From: Leptospira kirschneri serovar Cynopteri str. 3522 CT
GTDB taxonomy: Bacteria > Spirochaetota > Leptospiria > Leptospirales > Leptospiraceae
DNA: 64,000 nt
Reading direction: 5' to 3'
Assembly (NCBI RefSeq): GCF_000243695.2
Contig: NZ_AHMN02000010.1
Coordinates: forward strand, 178,112 to 242,111
The translations under genes and the position numbers were made by a program. Below the pieces are notes generated by a model that did no database searches, was not told the origin of the DNA, and saw only the letters and a program-made list of their open reading frames with translations. Shown here piece after piece: positions 26,721 to 37,796 of the stretch (position 1 is the first letter of the stretch; every line of letters begins with the position of its first letter).

Positions 26721-27577
26721 ACGTTAACCACTTTGTAAATTTTTTATTTCCTAATTTTCCAAATTTCAAGCAGAATTGAATATTTCCGAAGTTTATGATT
26801 TTTTAACTCCGACTCAAAACGACCCCGGAAAAAATAACAAAATAAAAGAGAAAGTTAGGAATCAACTCGGAAAAACTTTTTATTTTTTTTGAATTGGATT
26901 CAAAGAATGGATAAAGTAAATCTTAAGAAACCTATTTTCTTTGAGCGTTAAGTATATCTTGGCTTGGCTTTAAAACGTTTTTAATTTTTTGTTTTTGAAA
27001 ATTTTTCGGAAATATAAAGAGAAACGTTAAGTTTTAAATCGGCCTCCATAGAAGTTTTTATAAAAAACGAATTTTATAATCAAAGAAATAGAATCTTTTC
27101 GATTTAACTTTCCATCGGATGATGTATCTAAAAACCGAATTGAGACAATTTTGCGTTTTTTAAGAGAACTTTTATACGAAATCTATTTTGAAACCTGTAG
27201 CGTTCTGTATAAGAAGACGGTTTTTTTATTTCTTAAAATTTTAATACAGTTCATAACTATAAAAAAGTAAGATTTATTAGTCTAAAAAATCTTAAGCGTT
27301 GTTTAAAAGATCATTTCTAAAAATTTAAGTTATGTCTCTGGAATCGTTTTTTAGAAATTAAGAATAAAATTATATTTAAGTATCCTTTTTTTATAATTGC
27401 AAAATAAAATCTAGGAATGGTTTTGAACGTATGTTTCAATTTTGTTGTAGATTTAGGCTAACGTGAGTTTGGTGTAAAAACTAAATCTTTCCATGAAAAA
27501 ATTAAATGCGGTAGTTCCCACAGATTCAACAGTTTATGAGTTTGAAACTAGATTTTGTTGTTAAGTTCGTAACATTT
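26721..27577. other. AT-rich non-coding gap
   Basis: No gene is supported on either strand; frames are short and lack ribosome-binding sites. Only the end near 27459-27480 matches a repeat (GGCTAACGTGAGTTTGGTGT, the conserved edge of the hairpin family) and a short AGTTCCCACAGATT box lies at about 27512. The upstream part should hold the promoter for the minus-strand outer-membrane protein gene, but no clear boxes stand out. Confidence 0.6.
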
Positions 27578-28594
27578 TCAAAACGTTTCCGAAAAGATAC
27601 TATCTAAATATTCTTTTTGTACTTTGCATCTGGGTTTTTGGATTCCGTTTTTCATCGTAAAAATTCTTTTTTTGTTTTGGAAGATTTCCAAGTTCCAGGT
27701 CTTTTTTTGTAATTTTGTATGTACGTAGGATACAAACGAATCCGCAAAAAAATCGTCAGCATTTGTAGCAGAATAAAGAGTAGGAAATGGAGTTTCCTCT
27801 AAAATGGGATAAATACGATCCCAATTTTTAGAAAGTTCAATCGGTTTAGATGTATAGAATTTGATTTCTTTTCGAACCGGAAAAAACCAATCTAAGAAAG
27901 AAACGTCTTCTGTTTCCCAAATTCCTTTTGAAAATTCAAATTCGCTAAAGTTTCTATGTTCTTCCCTAAAATCAGGCACGATTTTTTTTTGAACAGATAC
28001 GATATGTCCTACTTCGTGTAACAGTATGTATTCGATTGCGGTTTCAATTTTGTCTTTTGTGTCCGATTCGATTCTCACTTTAATTTGAATATTGCCGGGA
28101 GTAAAAGGTGAATTTTCCTTTTGAGTGATCCATTGATTTGCGGTTTGATTCAATAGTTTTGTATCCAAAAAGACTATTCCACCTTTGGGTCCGGTGTTAT
28201 CATAAACAAAGGAACTTAAGCCGCTACTTCCTAAATTTTTACAAAGTATTATTTTAAAAAGAGAACGATCAAGTATCGTATTTACTGAATTGGGTAGAGA
28301 TTTTCTGACGGCGCTTAGACGTTCTTTCCAAGGATTCAATTCGTTTTCCGTTTCCGGTAAATCGGAAATACCGTCGATTCGATTCATTTCCTGAACGAAG
28401 TTTTGTTCTTCCGAGTCAAGTCCGGAAATTCTTTGTTCCCAACCTTCTATTGAAGAATAACGTTCTATTTGAGTAATCGGATGTTCTCTAAAGAGCCGAT
28501 AATAAGGGTTATTTCCCTGAGAAGGTTTACAAAATAAGATTCCAAAAAAGACAAATACTTTCCAATTTGTTTTTAAATGTTTTACTAAGAACAT
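27578..28594 (-). CDS. Putative exported zinc metallopeptidase-like protein (HEVGH)
   Basis: Not matched to a named family. From the ATG at 28594 the product has a hydrophobic segment ending ILFCKPSQG, which could be a signal peptide or a loose spirochaetal lipobox; the longer frame from 28714 would put 40 polar residues in front of it. The core contains AIEYILLHEVGHIVSVQKK, a clear HExxH zinc-protease signature with typical hydrophobic context. A later Glu-rich segment (ADDFFADSFVSYVHTKL) could provide the third ligand and is typical of gluzincin-like families. The rest is unrecognised. It is divergent from 28745-29095. Confidence 0.68.
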   Translation of the reverse strand: MFLVKHLKTNWKVFVFFGILFCKPSQGNNPYYRLFREHPITQIERYSSIEGWEQRISGLDSEEQNFVQEMNRIDGISDLPETENELNPWKERLSAVRKSLPNSVNTILDRSLFKIILCKNLGSSGLSSFVYDNTGPKGGIVFLDTKLLNQTANQWITQKENSPFTPGNIQIKVRIESDTKDKIETAIEYILLHEVGHIVSVQKKIVPDFREEHRNFSEFEFSKGIWETEDVSFLDWFFPVRKEIKFYTSKPIELSKNWDRIYPILEETPFPTLYSATNADDFFADSFVSYVHTKLQKKTWNLEIFQNKKRIFTMKNGIQKPRCKVQKEYLDSIFSETF

Positions 28595-28744
28595 AGTTAA
28601 AGATTTTTCTAAAATCCTTAAAAGTAAACTCGAATCGGAGTTGGGCTTTTGATTTTGAAAAAAAGATCGGAATGATTTGCGCTTATTTAGGATATTTGTA
28701 AATTTGGGCGACAAATTTCCCGGACGGAAATTTCTGAAACAAAA

Positions 28745-29095
28745 ATGTTCTATTTTCTGTTACCTACACTTTTTTTATTCTGTCGTCTTGAGTCGGCCGA
28801 AACAAATCCTTGGAATCTTTCCATTGGTGAAAGAATTATCAATCGAAAACACGTCTCTCATATTGTAATAGAAACCAGAGTCGATCATTTTAGAGTTTCG
28901 ATTTTGTTAAACGAACGTTTCCCTTATAACTACAAATCTAGGTCTGGTTCTTTTTTTATCAGGGTAAACGATGAAAAAGAAGCGCTTAAAATTTCGGAAA
29001 AGCTGGATCAATATTTAGAGTCCGGTTGGAATTTGAAAATTTATCTTTCCGGATCGGAAATTATTCGTTATGACTTGGATAAAACGATTCAGTAA
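28745..29095 (+). CDS. Small exported protein upstream of a SpoIIE phosphatase
   Basis: Function not recognised. 116 residues with a short signal segment (MFYFLLPTLFLFCRLESA), then a mixed charged domain (VIETRVDHFRVSILLNERF, GSFFIRVNDEKEALKISEKLDQYLESG). Its 3' end overlaps the start of the phosphatase gene by 26 bases in another frame, so the two are likely co-transcribed and coupled. It could be a periplasmic partner of the phosphatase's membrane sensor, but that is inference from position only. Confidence 0.65.
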   Translation: MFYFLLPTLFLFCRLESAETNPWNLSIGERIINRKHVSHIVIETRVDHFRVSILLNERFPYNYKSRSGSFFIRVNDEKEALKISEKLDQYLESGWNLKIYLSGSEIIRYDLDKTIQ

Positions 29096-30452
29096 ATTCA
29101 AATCCGATTTTTTAAACCCTTTCACTTTTTTTGAAAGGGAATTCAATTATAGCGAGGCTCAGTCTTGGAAGGACCAGACTAGAATCGATCAGTCTTTTAT
29201 TCGACTTGCGTTCCTTCTTCATTTTATGATGTATTCTACGCTTGCGATCCCAGAAGTCAGAAGTTCACAAAGAGGCGGTCTTTATTTAGGAATCATCTTT
29301 CTAGTCAACGTAATGGGTCTGGTTCTTTCTTTTCAGGAAAGGTTTCTTTCTTGGGTGATCCACGTCTCGAACATAGTCATCATTTTTCTGTTGATGAATT
29401 TATTTCATGAATCCTTCTATCATTTTAGGGATTTAGAAAGTCTTCAGATCTATAATAATTATTTTTTACTAATATCGTTTATTGTAATATTCCAAATGTT
29501 TCGTTTGAAAAAGGGTTCTTGTTTTTTAACCGGAACGGTTTCAATTTGTTTACATATCTTTTTCGTTTCTATTAAAAGAATGGAACTAGGACTAGATGAT
29601 TTTCCTAGAATCCTTTTTGTGCCGGACGTGGTCTATGTTCTTTGTATCGTCATTGGTACTTCCTCCGTGATCATCGTAAAAAGGCTGATTTCTATTTCGT
29701 CTGAATTGGATCTAGAATATAAATTTATTCAACAGGATCTTATCGTGGCAAAACAAGTTCAGGAAAATTTATTTCCTGGAAAACTAAGTATTAAAGGAAT
29801 TCGTTATGAAGTGATGAGGATTGCGCCCAATCATATAGGTGGGGACTTTTTTGATTTTGTACAACTCCGGGAAGGAAACACCGGGATTTTTCTTACGGAC
29901 GTAGCGGGACATGGGATCGCTTCTGCTCTTGTTGCTTCTATGGTCAAGATTATGGTTTCTACGATGCCTTACATTTTGAAAGTACATCCTTCCCGTTTGA
30001 TGGATTATATAGACGATTCTCTTCATAAACAATTTCAGTCTTATCACGCGTCTGCGATTTATATGTTTTTGGATTTTATTTCTAGGGAAGTTACGTTTTC
30101 AAATGCGGGACATCCGTATTTGATCCACGGTTCTTTTTCAAAAGAATTTCACGAAGTAGAAACAGAAGGCGCCATTTTAGGTTTTGGAATTAAAAAACCA
30201 ATTGCGGGACAAGTCAAACTTCCTCTCGTCGAAAAGGATCGGTTTTTTTTATACACGGATGGTTTGATAGAAAACAAGAATCGAGAAGGAAAACTTCTTG
30301 GAACGGAAGGGCTGCTTGAAATATTGAATGCGAATCGATTTGAAAAAGATTTAGGCATCTTTAAGGCGAACGTACAAAAAACGGTCGAGAACTTTTTTGG
30401 AAACGTTGCTTTGGAAGACGATACACTTTTTTTGATCGTGGAAGTGGAGTAA
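29070..30452 (+). CDS. Membrane-bound PP2C/SpoIIE serine phosphatase
   Basis: 460 residues: an N-terminal region with about six membrane helices (roughly residues 47-210), a short coiled linker (LDLEYKFIQQDLIVAKQVQENLFPG), and a C-terminal SpoIIE phosphatase domain with HIGGDFFDF, TDVAGHG, NAGHP, YTDGLIE and the final EDDTLFLIVEVE. The metal-binding Asp residues are all present, so it should be active. The membrane part is probably the sensor and the likely target an anti-sigma-antagonist type phosphoprotein; neither is identifiable here. It precedes an enoyl-CoA hydratase gene by 7 bases. Confidence 0.9.
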   Translation: MTWIKRFSKFKSDFLNPFTFFEREFNYSEAQSWKDQTRIDQSFIRLAFLLHFMMYSTLAIPEVRSSQRGGLYLGIIFLVNVMGLVLSFQERFLSWVIHVSNIVIIFLLMNLFHESFYHFRDLESLQIYNNYFLLISFIVIFQMFRLKKGSCFLTGTVSICLHIFFVSIKRMELGLDDFPRILFVPDVVYVLCIVIGTSSVIIVKRLISISSELDLEYKFIQQDLIVAKQVQENLFPGKLSIKGIRYEVMRIAPNHIGGDFFDFVQLREGNTGIFLTDVAGHGIASALVASMVKIMVSTMPYILKVHPSRLMDYIDDSLHKQFQSYHASAIYMFLDFISREVTFSNAGHPYLIHGSFSKEFHEVETEGAILGFGIKKPIAGQVKLPLVEKDRFFLYTDGLIENKNREGKLLGTEGLLEILNANRFEKDLGIFKANVQKTVENFFGNVALEDDTLFLIVEVE

Positions 30453-30459
30453 AATAGAA

Positions 30460-31233
30460 ATGAGTGAAAAATTAATCAGTATAACTAAAGAGGGGCAAAT
30501 CGCAATTCTTACGATCCAAAGACCTTCCGCTTTGAATGCCCTCAATCGAGAAGTATTAACTCAAATCGGTCAGGAAGTGGATGCGCTTGAAAAAGATAAA
30601 AACATAAGAGTTTTAATTGTGACCGGTGAAGGTAAGGCGTTTGTTGCCGGAGCCGATATTGCCGAAATGAAAGACTTAAACGTTTCTCAAGGAGAGGAAT
30701 TTTCTAAATTAGGAAATTCTGTATTCCAAAAATTGCATCAATCTAGAATCGTTTCGATCGCTGCGATCAACGGTTTTTCTCTTGGCGGAGGTTTGGAACT
30801 GGCTCTTGCCTGTGATATACGAATCGGTTCTGAAAAAGCGAAGTTGGGTTTACCGGAAGTTTCTCTGGGATTGATTCCAGGTTTTGGAGGTACACAAAGA
30901 CTGGCCAGATTGATCGGCTATGCGAGGGCGATCGAACTTATTGTAACCGGAGAAATGATTTCTGCGGAAGAGGGTTATAGAATTGGAATTCTTAATAAAC
31001 TCGTAAAAGAGGGAGAAAATATATTAGATTTTTCTAAATCGATTGCAAACTCGATTCTTAAAAAAGGACCTCAGGCGATTGAAAGAGTCAAAAAGACGAT
31101 CCAACAGGGTTTAGATGTTTCTTTAAAGGAAGGAATTTCTATGGAAGAAAAGGCGTTTGGAGACTGTTTTGACGGCGGTCAATCCAAAGAAGGTATGGGC
31201 GCGTTTCTGGAAAAAAGACCGGCTCAATTTTAA
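30460..31233 (+). CDS. Enoyl-CoA hydratase/isomerase family protein
   Basis: Crotonase-fold enzyme that hydrates 2-enoyl-CoA in fatty acid beta-oxidation. 257 residues. Seen: ILTIQRPSALNALN, the oxyanion-hole segment VAGADIAEM, NGFSLGGGLELALACDIRI with the first catalytic Glu, and LGLPEVSLGLIPGFGGTQRLARLIG with the second. Both Glu residues support hydratase activity. Leptospires use long-chain fatty acids as their main carbon source, which fits. A GGAG lies before the ATG and the gene starts 7 bases after the phosphatase gene, probably in one transcript. Confidence 0.92.
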   Translation: MSEKLISITKEGQIAILTIQRPSALNALNREVLTQIGQEVDALEKDKNIRVLIVTGEGKAFVAGADIAEMKDLNVSQGEEFSKLGNSVFQKLHQSRIVSIAAINGFSLGGGLELALACDIRIGSEKAKLGLPEVSLGLIPGFGGTQRLARLIGYARAIELIVTGEMISAEEGYRIGILNKLVKEGENILDFSKSIANSILKKGPQAIERVKKTIQQGLDVSLKEGISMEEKAFGDCFDGGQSKEGMGAFLEKRPAQF

Positions 31234-31570
31234 GTGAGAGTTCCCACATTTTTGGAGTTAAACTGTAAAATCTCGATTTGTGAGAGTTCCCACATTTTCG
31301 GAGTTATAAAAAATTATGACTCAAAGTTTTCTGGCCAGAAAATAAGGGCTATCTATGGTCCGAAGCGATTTAAAAATCTATAAAATTACACAAAAAAATG
31401 TAGTTTGTGGGAACTAATACAATTTGCAGAATGATAGAAACCGTTACGTTGATATTTTGAAATCATGGATCATTCTTTTTTTGAAAAAATTCATGATCAA
31501 AAAAGATTCGCTTTTACACCAAACACACTTTAATTCATAAAAATAAAAAAACTTTTGCAATCGGATAAAA
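31234..31570. repeat. Short gap with GTTCCCAC direct repeats
   Basis: Two direct copies of GTGAGAGTTCCCACATTTT followed by GGAGTT begin at about 31243 and 31281, separated by AAACTGTAAAATCTCGATTT. A reversed GTGGGAACTAATAC box lies near 31410. No gene is supported. Confidence 0.65.
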
Positions 31571-32059
<489 letters not shown>

Positions 32060-32119
32060 TCAACTTATTTTTGTAAATTTATCATAAATTTTGAATATTA
32101 AAAAATATGAATTGATGAA

Positions 32120-32140
32120 CCCTAGGAGATTTTCCTAGGG
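32120..32140. terminator. Probable bidirectional terminator
   Basis: Perfect 8-bp stem CCCTAGGA-GATTT-TCCTAGGG between two convergent genes, followed on the plus strand by CATTCCATG and then TTTTTTG. It can serve both transcripts. Confidence 0.78.
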
Positions 32141-32157
32141 CATTCCATGTTTTTTGT

Positions 32158-32803
<646 letters not shown>

Positions 32804-32939
32804 CTTTCCTTAAAATTATGCAAGGTTTTTCTTTTTTTAAAAAGGAAATTCGAATTAGCGCTTACGGATCATCGTGGCATATTTCCTTGACCTGAGTTGC
32901 GTTTGAAAAAAGATAGAGGGAACATCGGGAGCGAAGGAT

Positions 32940-34394
<1,455 letters not shown>

Positions 34395-34520
34395 TTATGG
34401 AATCAATTCGTTTAATCAGAGTTTTATTAATGCGAATGACTCTAGTTCTACACTTATAAATGAATACCTATAAAAATCCTTCTCGACAAACATTCATTCT
34501 ATGTCGACTCTGATCCCGAT

Positions 34521-34880
34521 ATGTCCGGCAATCCAGACAAACAACCCAGAAGTCATAGATACCATCCCGGAGTTTACGCGGACTATATCATACAAATTGA
34601 ATTTGGTTTAATCACTCTTCATGCAAAAATAGGAAATATTTCCGAAACCGGAATTTGTCTGATTTTAAACGGAGAAGATTTGAATATGACTGAATCGGTT
34701 TACGGTTCGGTTATCGAAAAAAAATCCGGAAAACGTCTCGAATTTGAAGGTGACATTATATGGGCCGAAGAAGAAACGATCGACGATAAGATACGATTTG
34801 TCTACGGTCTTAAATTTAGAGAACCTCTCATTTTGACCGAATCCCTGGTTTTGATCAATCTTTCCTTACAGGATCCGTGA
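34521..34880 (+). CDS. PilZ domain protein
   Basis: 119 residues that read as a single PilZ domain, the common c-di-GMP receptor fold. The second ligand motif is clear (NISETG, of the D/N-x-S-x-x-G type), and the beta-barrel strands follow (IGNISETGICLIL, GDIIWAEEE, FVYGLKF). The first motif is weak: only RSHR near residue 10 instead of RxxxR with a preceding Arg, so c-di-GMP binding is uncertain. The window also has an EAL-domain protein (17381-19090), so a c-di-GMP network is present. Confidence 0.75.
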   Translation: MSGNPDKQPRSHRYHPGVYADYIIQIEFGLITLHAKIGNISETGICLILNGEDLNMTESVYGSVIEKKSGKRLEFEGDIIWAEEETIDDKIRFVYGLKFREPLILTESLVLINLSLQDP

Positions 34881-34943
34881 CTTGTAACCTTTCATTTTAA
34901 GTTTCCGGATTGCCATATTCGGTTCTTCGAGGATCTTTGAATC

Positions 34944-35564
34944 ATGGATTCTTCTACAAAAAAGGAACAAAAACAAATTGTTCCTAAAAAGCCTACTTTA
35001 AGAGAGATCGAAATCGGTCTACTCAAGAAGATCAAAGAAGGGGACGATGAAGCGTATATTCAACTTGTCAGTCCGTTCCGAGAAAGACTTTATCGTAAGG
35101 CGATTTCGATGGTAAAAGACGGAGACGACGCGGAAGACATCGTTCAAGACGCTCTCATTTCCGGTTACAGATCCATTCGTAATTTTAGAGCGGATTCCGG
35201 GGTTTACACCTGGCTTTATCGGATTGTAGTTAACAAATCCAAGGATATGTTAGCGAAACGAAAACGAGCTAAAGAAAATTCTATGGATGATAAAGAATAT
35301 CAGGTGACGGACGATCGCTTGGGGTTCGAAAAAAAAATTGAACTTAGTGATGAATCCAACTATCTAATTAGCAAAATCAACGGCTTGGAAGATCTCTATA
35401 AAGAGGTAATCGAACTCAGATACTTTGAGGAAATGTCCTACGCGCAAATTGCGGAAGTTCTGGGAACGAATGTAGGAACCGTAAAGAGTAGACTCTTTAA
35501 GGCTAAAGAATTCTTAAAACATTTGATTCTACAAGACGGTAAGGGTGAAGGATACTTTAGGTAA
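34944..35564 (+). CDS. ECF-type RNA polymerase sigma factor (SigE/RpoE-like)
   Basis: 206 residues. Region 2: EGDDEAYIQLVSPFRERLYRKAI and DAEDIVQDALISGYRSIRNFR, with GVYTWLYRIVVNKSKDML; region 4: YKEVIELRYFEEMSYAQIAEVLGTNVGTVKSRLFKAKEFLK, given here as its recognisable blocks. It has no region 1 or 3, as expected for ECF factors, which usually control envelope-stress or surface functions. The next gene starts 5 bases after its stop and encodes a single-span membrane protein, the usual place for the cognate anti-sigma factor. Confidence 0.93.
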   Translation: MDSSTKKEQKQIVPKKPTLREIEIGLLKKIKEGDDEAYIQLVSPFRERLYRKAISMVKDGDDAEDIVQDALISGYRSIRNFRADSGVYTWLYRIVVNKSKDMLAKRKRAKENSMDDKEYQVTDDRLGFEKKIELSDESNYLISKINGLEDLYKEVIELRYFEEMSYAQIAEVLGTNVGTVKSRLFKAKEFLKHLILQDGKGEGYFR

Positions 35565-35569
35565 AAAAA

Positions 35570-36127
35570 ATGGAAAAATTACATTCAAAATTTAGAATTC
35601 CGCTTTTCCTTCGAAAGGAAGACGGAGATCTACTTAAAATTGAAAATTCGCTTGTAAAAACTATGTCTGAACTTAGGGACAAGGAGTTGAGTCATATTAA
35701 TTTGAGTCAGGAATTTTCGATTCGATTGAAAAATCAGCTCAAAGCCGTTCAACTCGAACCTGAAAATGGATGGAAAAGAATTTGGGAAAATGTTCTTTCC
35801 AATCGAGGTTTACAGTTTTCGTTTTCGGGTGTTTTGGTATTTGCAATTGTATTCATAACTTATAATCGAATCCAAAGTTCTGTTATAGAAAATCAATCGG
35901 AAAGGGCTGGTACTTTATTTGGACAATCAGAAACCGGAAATTTTCAGGACATTCCTTCTTCTGGTAAGTTTCAATCCGAGTTAAAGGAAGAACTTCTCAA
36001 ACAAATTTCTTCTACTTCTGAATCCAGAAAAACGATTTTATCTCTTCGGAAATATTTTTTTGAAAGAGGGGATATTCGGATTGTAGAAGAATTGGATCGA
36101 ATTTTAGAACAGACTAACAATCCATAA
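35570..36127 (+). CDS. Single-span membrane protein, candidate anti-sigma factor
   Basis: 185 residues: a charged N-terminal cytoplasmic part (residues 1-78, helical, e.g. LVKTMSELRDKELSHINLSQEF), one membrane helix at about 81-98 (LQFSFSGVLVFAIVFITY), and a polar outside domain rich in Ser, Glu and Gln. The sequence shows no zinc-binding HxxxCxxC of ZAS anti-sigma factors. Its position 5 bases after the ECF sigma gene and its topology suggest it controls that sigma factor; this is inference from context. Confidence 0.7.
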   Translation: MEKLHSKFRIPLFLRKEDGDLLKIENSLVKTMSELRDKELSHINLSQEFSIRLKNQLKAVQLEPENGWKRIWENVLSNRGLQFSFSGVLVFAIVFITYNRIQSSVIENQSERAGTLFGQSETGNFQDIPSSGKFQSELKEELLKQISSTSESRKTILSLRKYFFERGDIRIVEELDRILEQTNNP

Positions 36128-36421
36128 ACGTGATCAAATATAATGACGTATAACGTTATTTTTTATAAAATTAATCTAATATTAGATTTTTTTCTCTGAA
36201 TTCACATAATTAAAGTATAAATTATTTAATAAGTACTTTATTATATAGTCTGAGTAGGTCAAACAAAGAATCACTTCTTGTCAATAGAATTGTTGAAATT
36301 TTTACATAGTGGAGATGAGCTAAATTACTTCAATCGACCGTTGTAATGTAACGGAAACAGATGGGGAATTGAACTCTATTGATTTAAAGACAGTGATTTT
36401 CAATTGAATATAACGTGAATA

Positions 36422-36454
<33 letters not shown>

Positions 36455-36488
36455 CAACGCTTCCTCAAACTCAATGCATCGCTCCCTG

Positions 36489-36519
<31 letters not shown>

Positions 36520-36540
36520 AACTCAGCAAACGCTCTCTAC

Positions 36541-36793
36541 CATAACCTTACCCACAAGTTGAATAGGATTTTAGAATCATAAAGCTCAAAAACGCACATT
36601 TTTCAAGTGTTCCGACAAGAATGAGTCTTTTTACTTGCAAAAAGCATGTTTTTCTGATAGAGAAAAGTCTTCCGAATTTCTCCACCTCCACCCCCACCCA
36701 AAAATAAGGGCGGGAACTCAGTTTTACAGAGGATTTGTCGTAATTCCCACAAGATTTAATATTGAAATCTAAATACTTGTGGGTAAGGTTATG
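36541..36793 (+). mobile_element. 253-bp non-autonomous element, copy 1
   Basis: Bounded by perfect 19-bp inverted repeats, CATAACCTTACCCACAAGT on the left and its complement on the right. Flanked by the 9-bp direct repeat GCTCTCTAC (36532-36540 and 36794-36802), the footprint of transposition. The interior has no reading frame of note. It is nearly identical to the copies at 42217-42468 and 47559-47811 (the latter inverted). It must depend on a transposase coded elsewhere. Confidence 0.9.
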
Positions 36794-36883
36794 GCTCTCT
36801 ACGGGTCGCGTTTTAGGTCGTTCGAAGTAACTCAGCGTCTCGCTTCTACGGTCGCTCGACAGGTCGCGTTATTGGTATTTTAT

Positions 36884-36998
36884 AAAAATTGAATCTGATT
36901 CTGGAATTTCACAATAACTTGACTAGAGCTAAGAGCCCGGTCCGGCTGCCTGTGGCAAGCCGGATTCGCCCTGGTTTTCTTACACCTGCTCACGTTAA
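36884..36998 (+). repeat. Hairpin repeat of the TTAACGTGAG family, full copy
   Basis: Runs from AAAAATTGAATCTGATTCTG through ACTTGACTAGAGCTAAGAGC to a hairpin at 36942-36963 (CCGGC-TGCC-TGT-GGCA-A-GCCGG, one bulged base) and ends GCTCACGTTAA. Other copies: 45811-45930 (same strand), 41949-42080 and 3131-3200 (opposite strand), about 14116-14200, and a deleted one at 735-795. It is a REP-like element. Confidence 0.82.
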
Positions 36999-37214
36999 TG
37001 TAGTTTTGTTTTATTGTTTTTGAATATTATTGTAATTTAAAGTGTTTAATTGGGGCGAGGTTGTAAATTAGGGACGGCTTAAAGTTCGCTCCAAAACCAG
37101 AATATGCGAGAATTCCTACAAATCTTGTTATTGAAAAAAAACGTACAACCGATGAAATGCGTTTTATATCCGAAAAATTGAAATCGATAAATTTTTAAAA
37201 TAGGATTTTAGCCG

Positions 37215-37637
37215 ATGCCAAAACCGATTCGTTATTCTTACAGTTATTTACAAAAAGTCGCTTGGGGAGATATGGATGCGTTTGGGCATGTCAATCACGT
37301 GGTTTATGCAAAGTATTTTGAAAATGCAAGGGCAAATTATTTCACCGATTTAAAACTATGGGACACTCCGGATACGTCTTCGCAGACAGGTCCGGTCATT
37401 ACACACATTCAAGTGGAATATAGAAAACAAGTTCGTTATCCGGATACGTTGGAAATTACGATGCAGGTGGATTCTGTTTCTTCTCGTTCTTTTAAAATTT
37501 CATGTACGATGTGGAACCAAGAAGGGGATTGTGTGGCGACCGCAAGCGGGGAGTTTCTTTGGCTGAACTTTGTAACTCAGAAACCGACTCAACTTCCTGA
37601 AATCTACAAAAGTTTATTTGTTCAAAGTCGCGTTTGA
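37215..37637 (+). CDS. Acyl-CoA thioesterase, 4HBT family
   Basis: 140-residue hotdog-fold thioesterase that hydrolyses acyl-CoA (or acyl-ACP) thioesters in the cytoplasm. The signature is VAWGDMDAFGHVNHVVYAKYFENAR, with the candidate catalytic Asp at residue 21 (written in blocks: WGDMDAFGHVN and YAKYFENAR). Later blocks are VITHIQVEYRKQVRYPD and SFKISCTMWNQEGDCVATASGEFLW. YbgC-like and fatty-acyl members cannot be told apart by eye. It stands alone between repeat-bearing gaps. Confidence 0.88.
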   Translation: MPKPIRYSYSYLQKVAWGDMDAFGHVNHVVYAKYFENARANYFTDLKLWDTPDTSSQTGPVITHIQVEYRKQVRYPDTLEITMQVDSVSSRSFKISCTMWNQEGDCVATASGEFLWLNFVTQKPTQLPEIYKSLFVQSRV

Positions 37638-37796
37638 ATTTTACTTTTTCAATGATGACTTGAAAATGATCCATTTTTTAATTTGTAAGAGTTCCCACAT
37701 TTTCAAAATTGAATTGCAAATTTTCTGAAACTGAACTTGTGAGAAATAGCAAAAAACGACTTGCCAATCCGCTTTTACAGAAAAACTTCAAAACCC

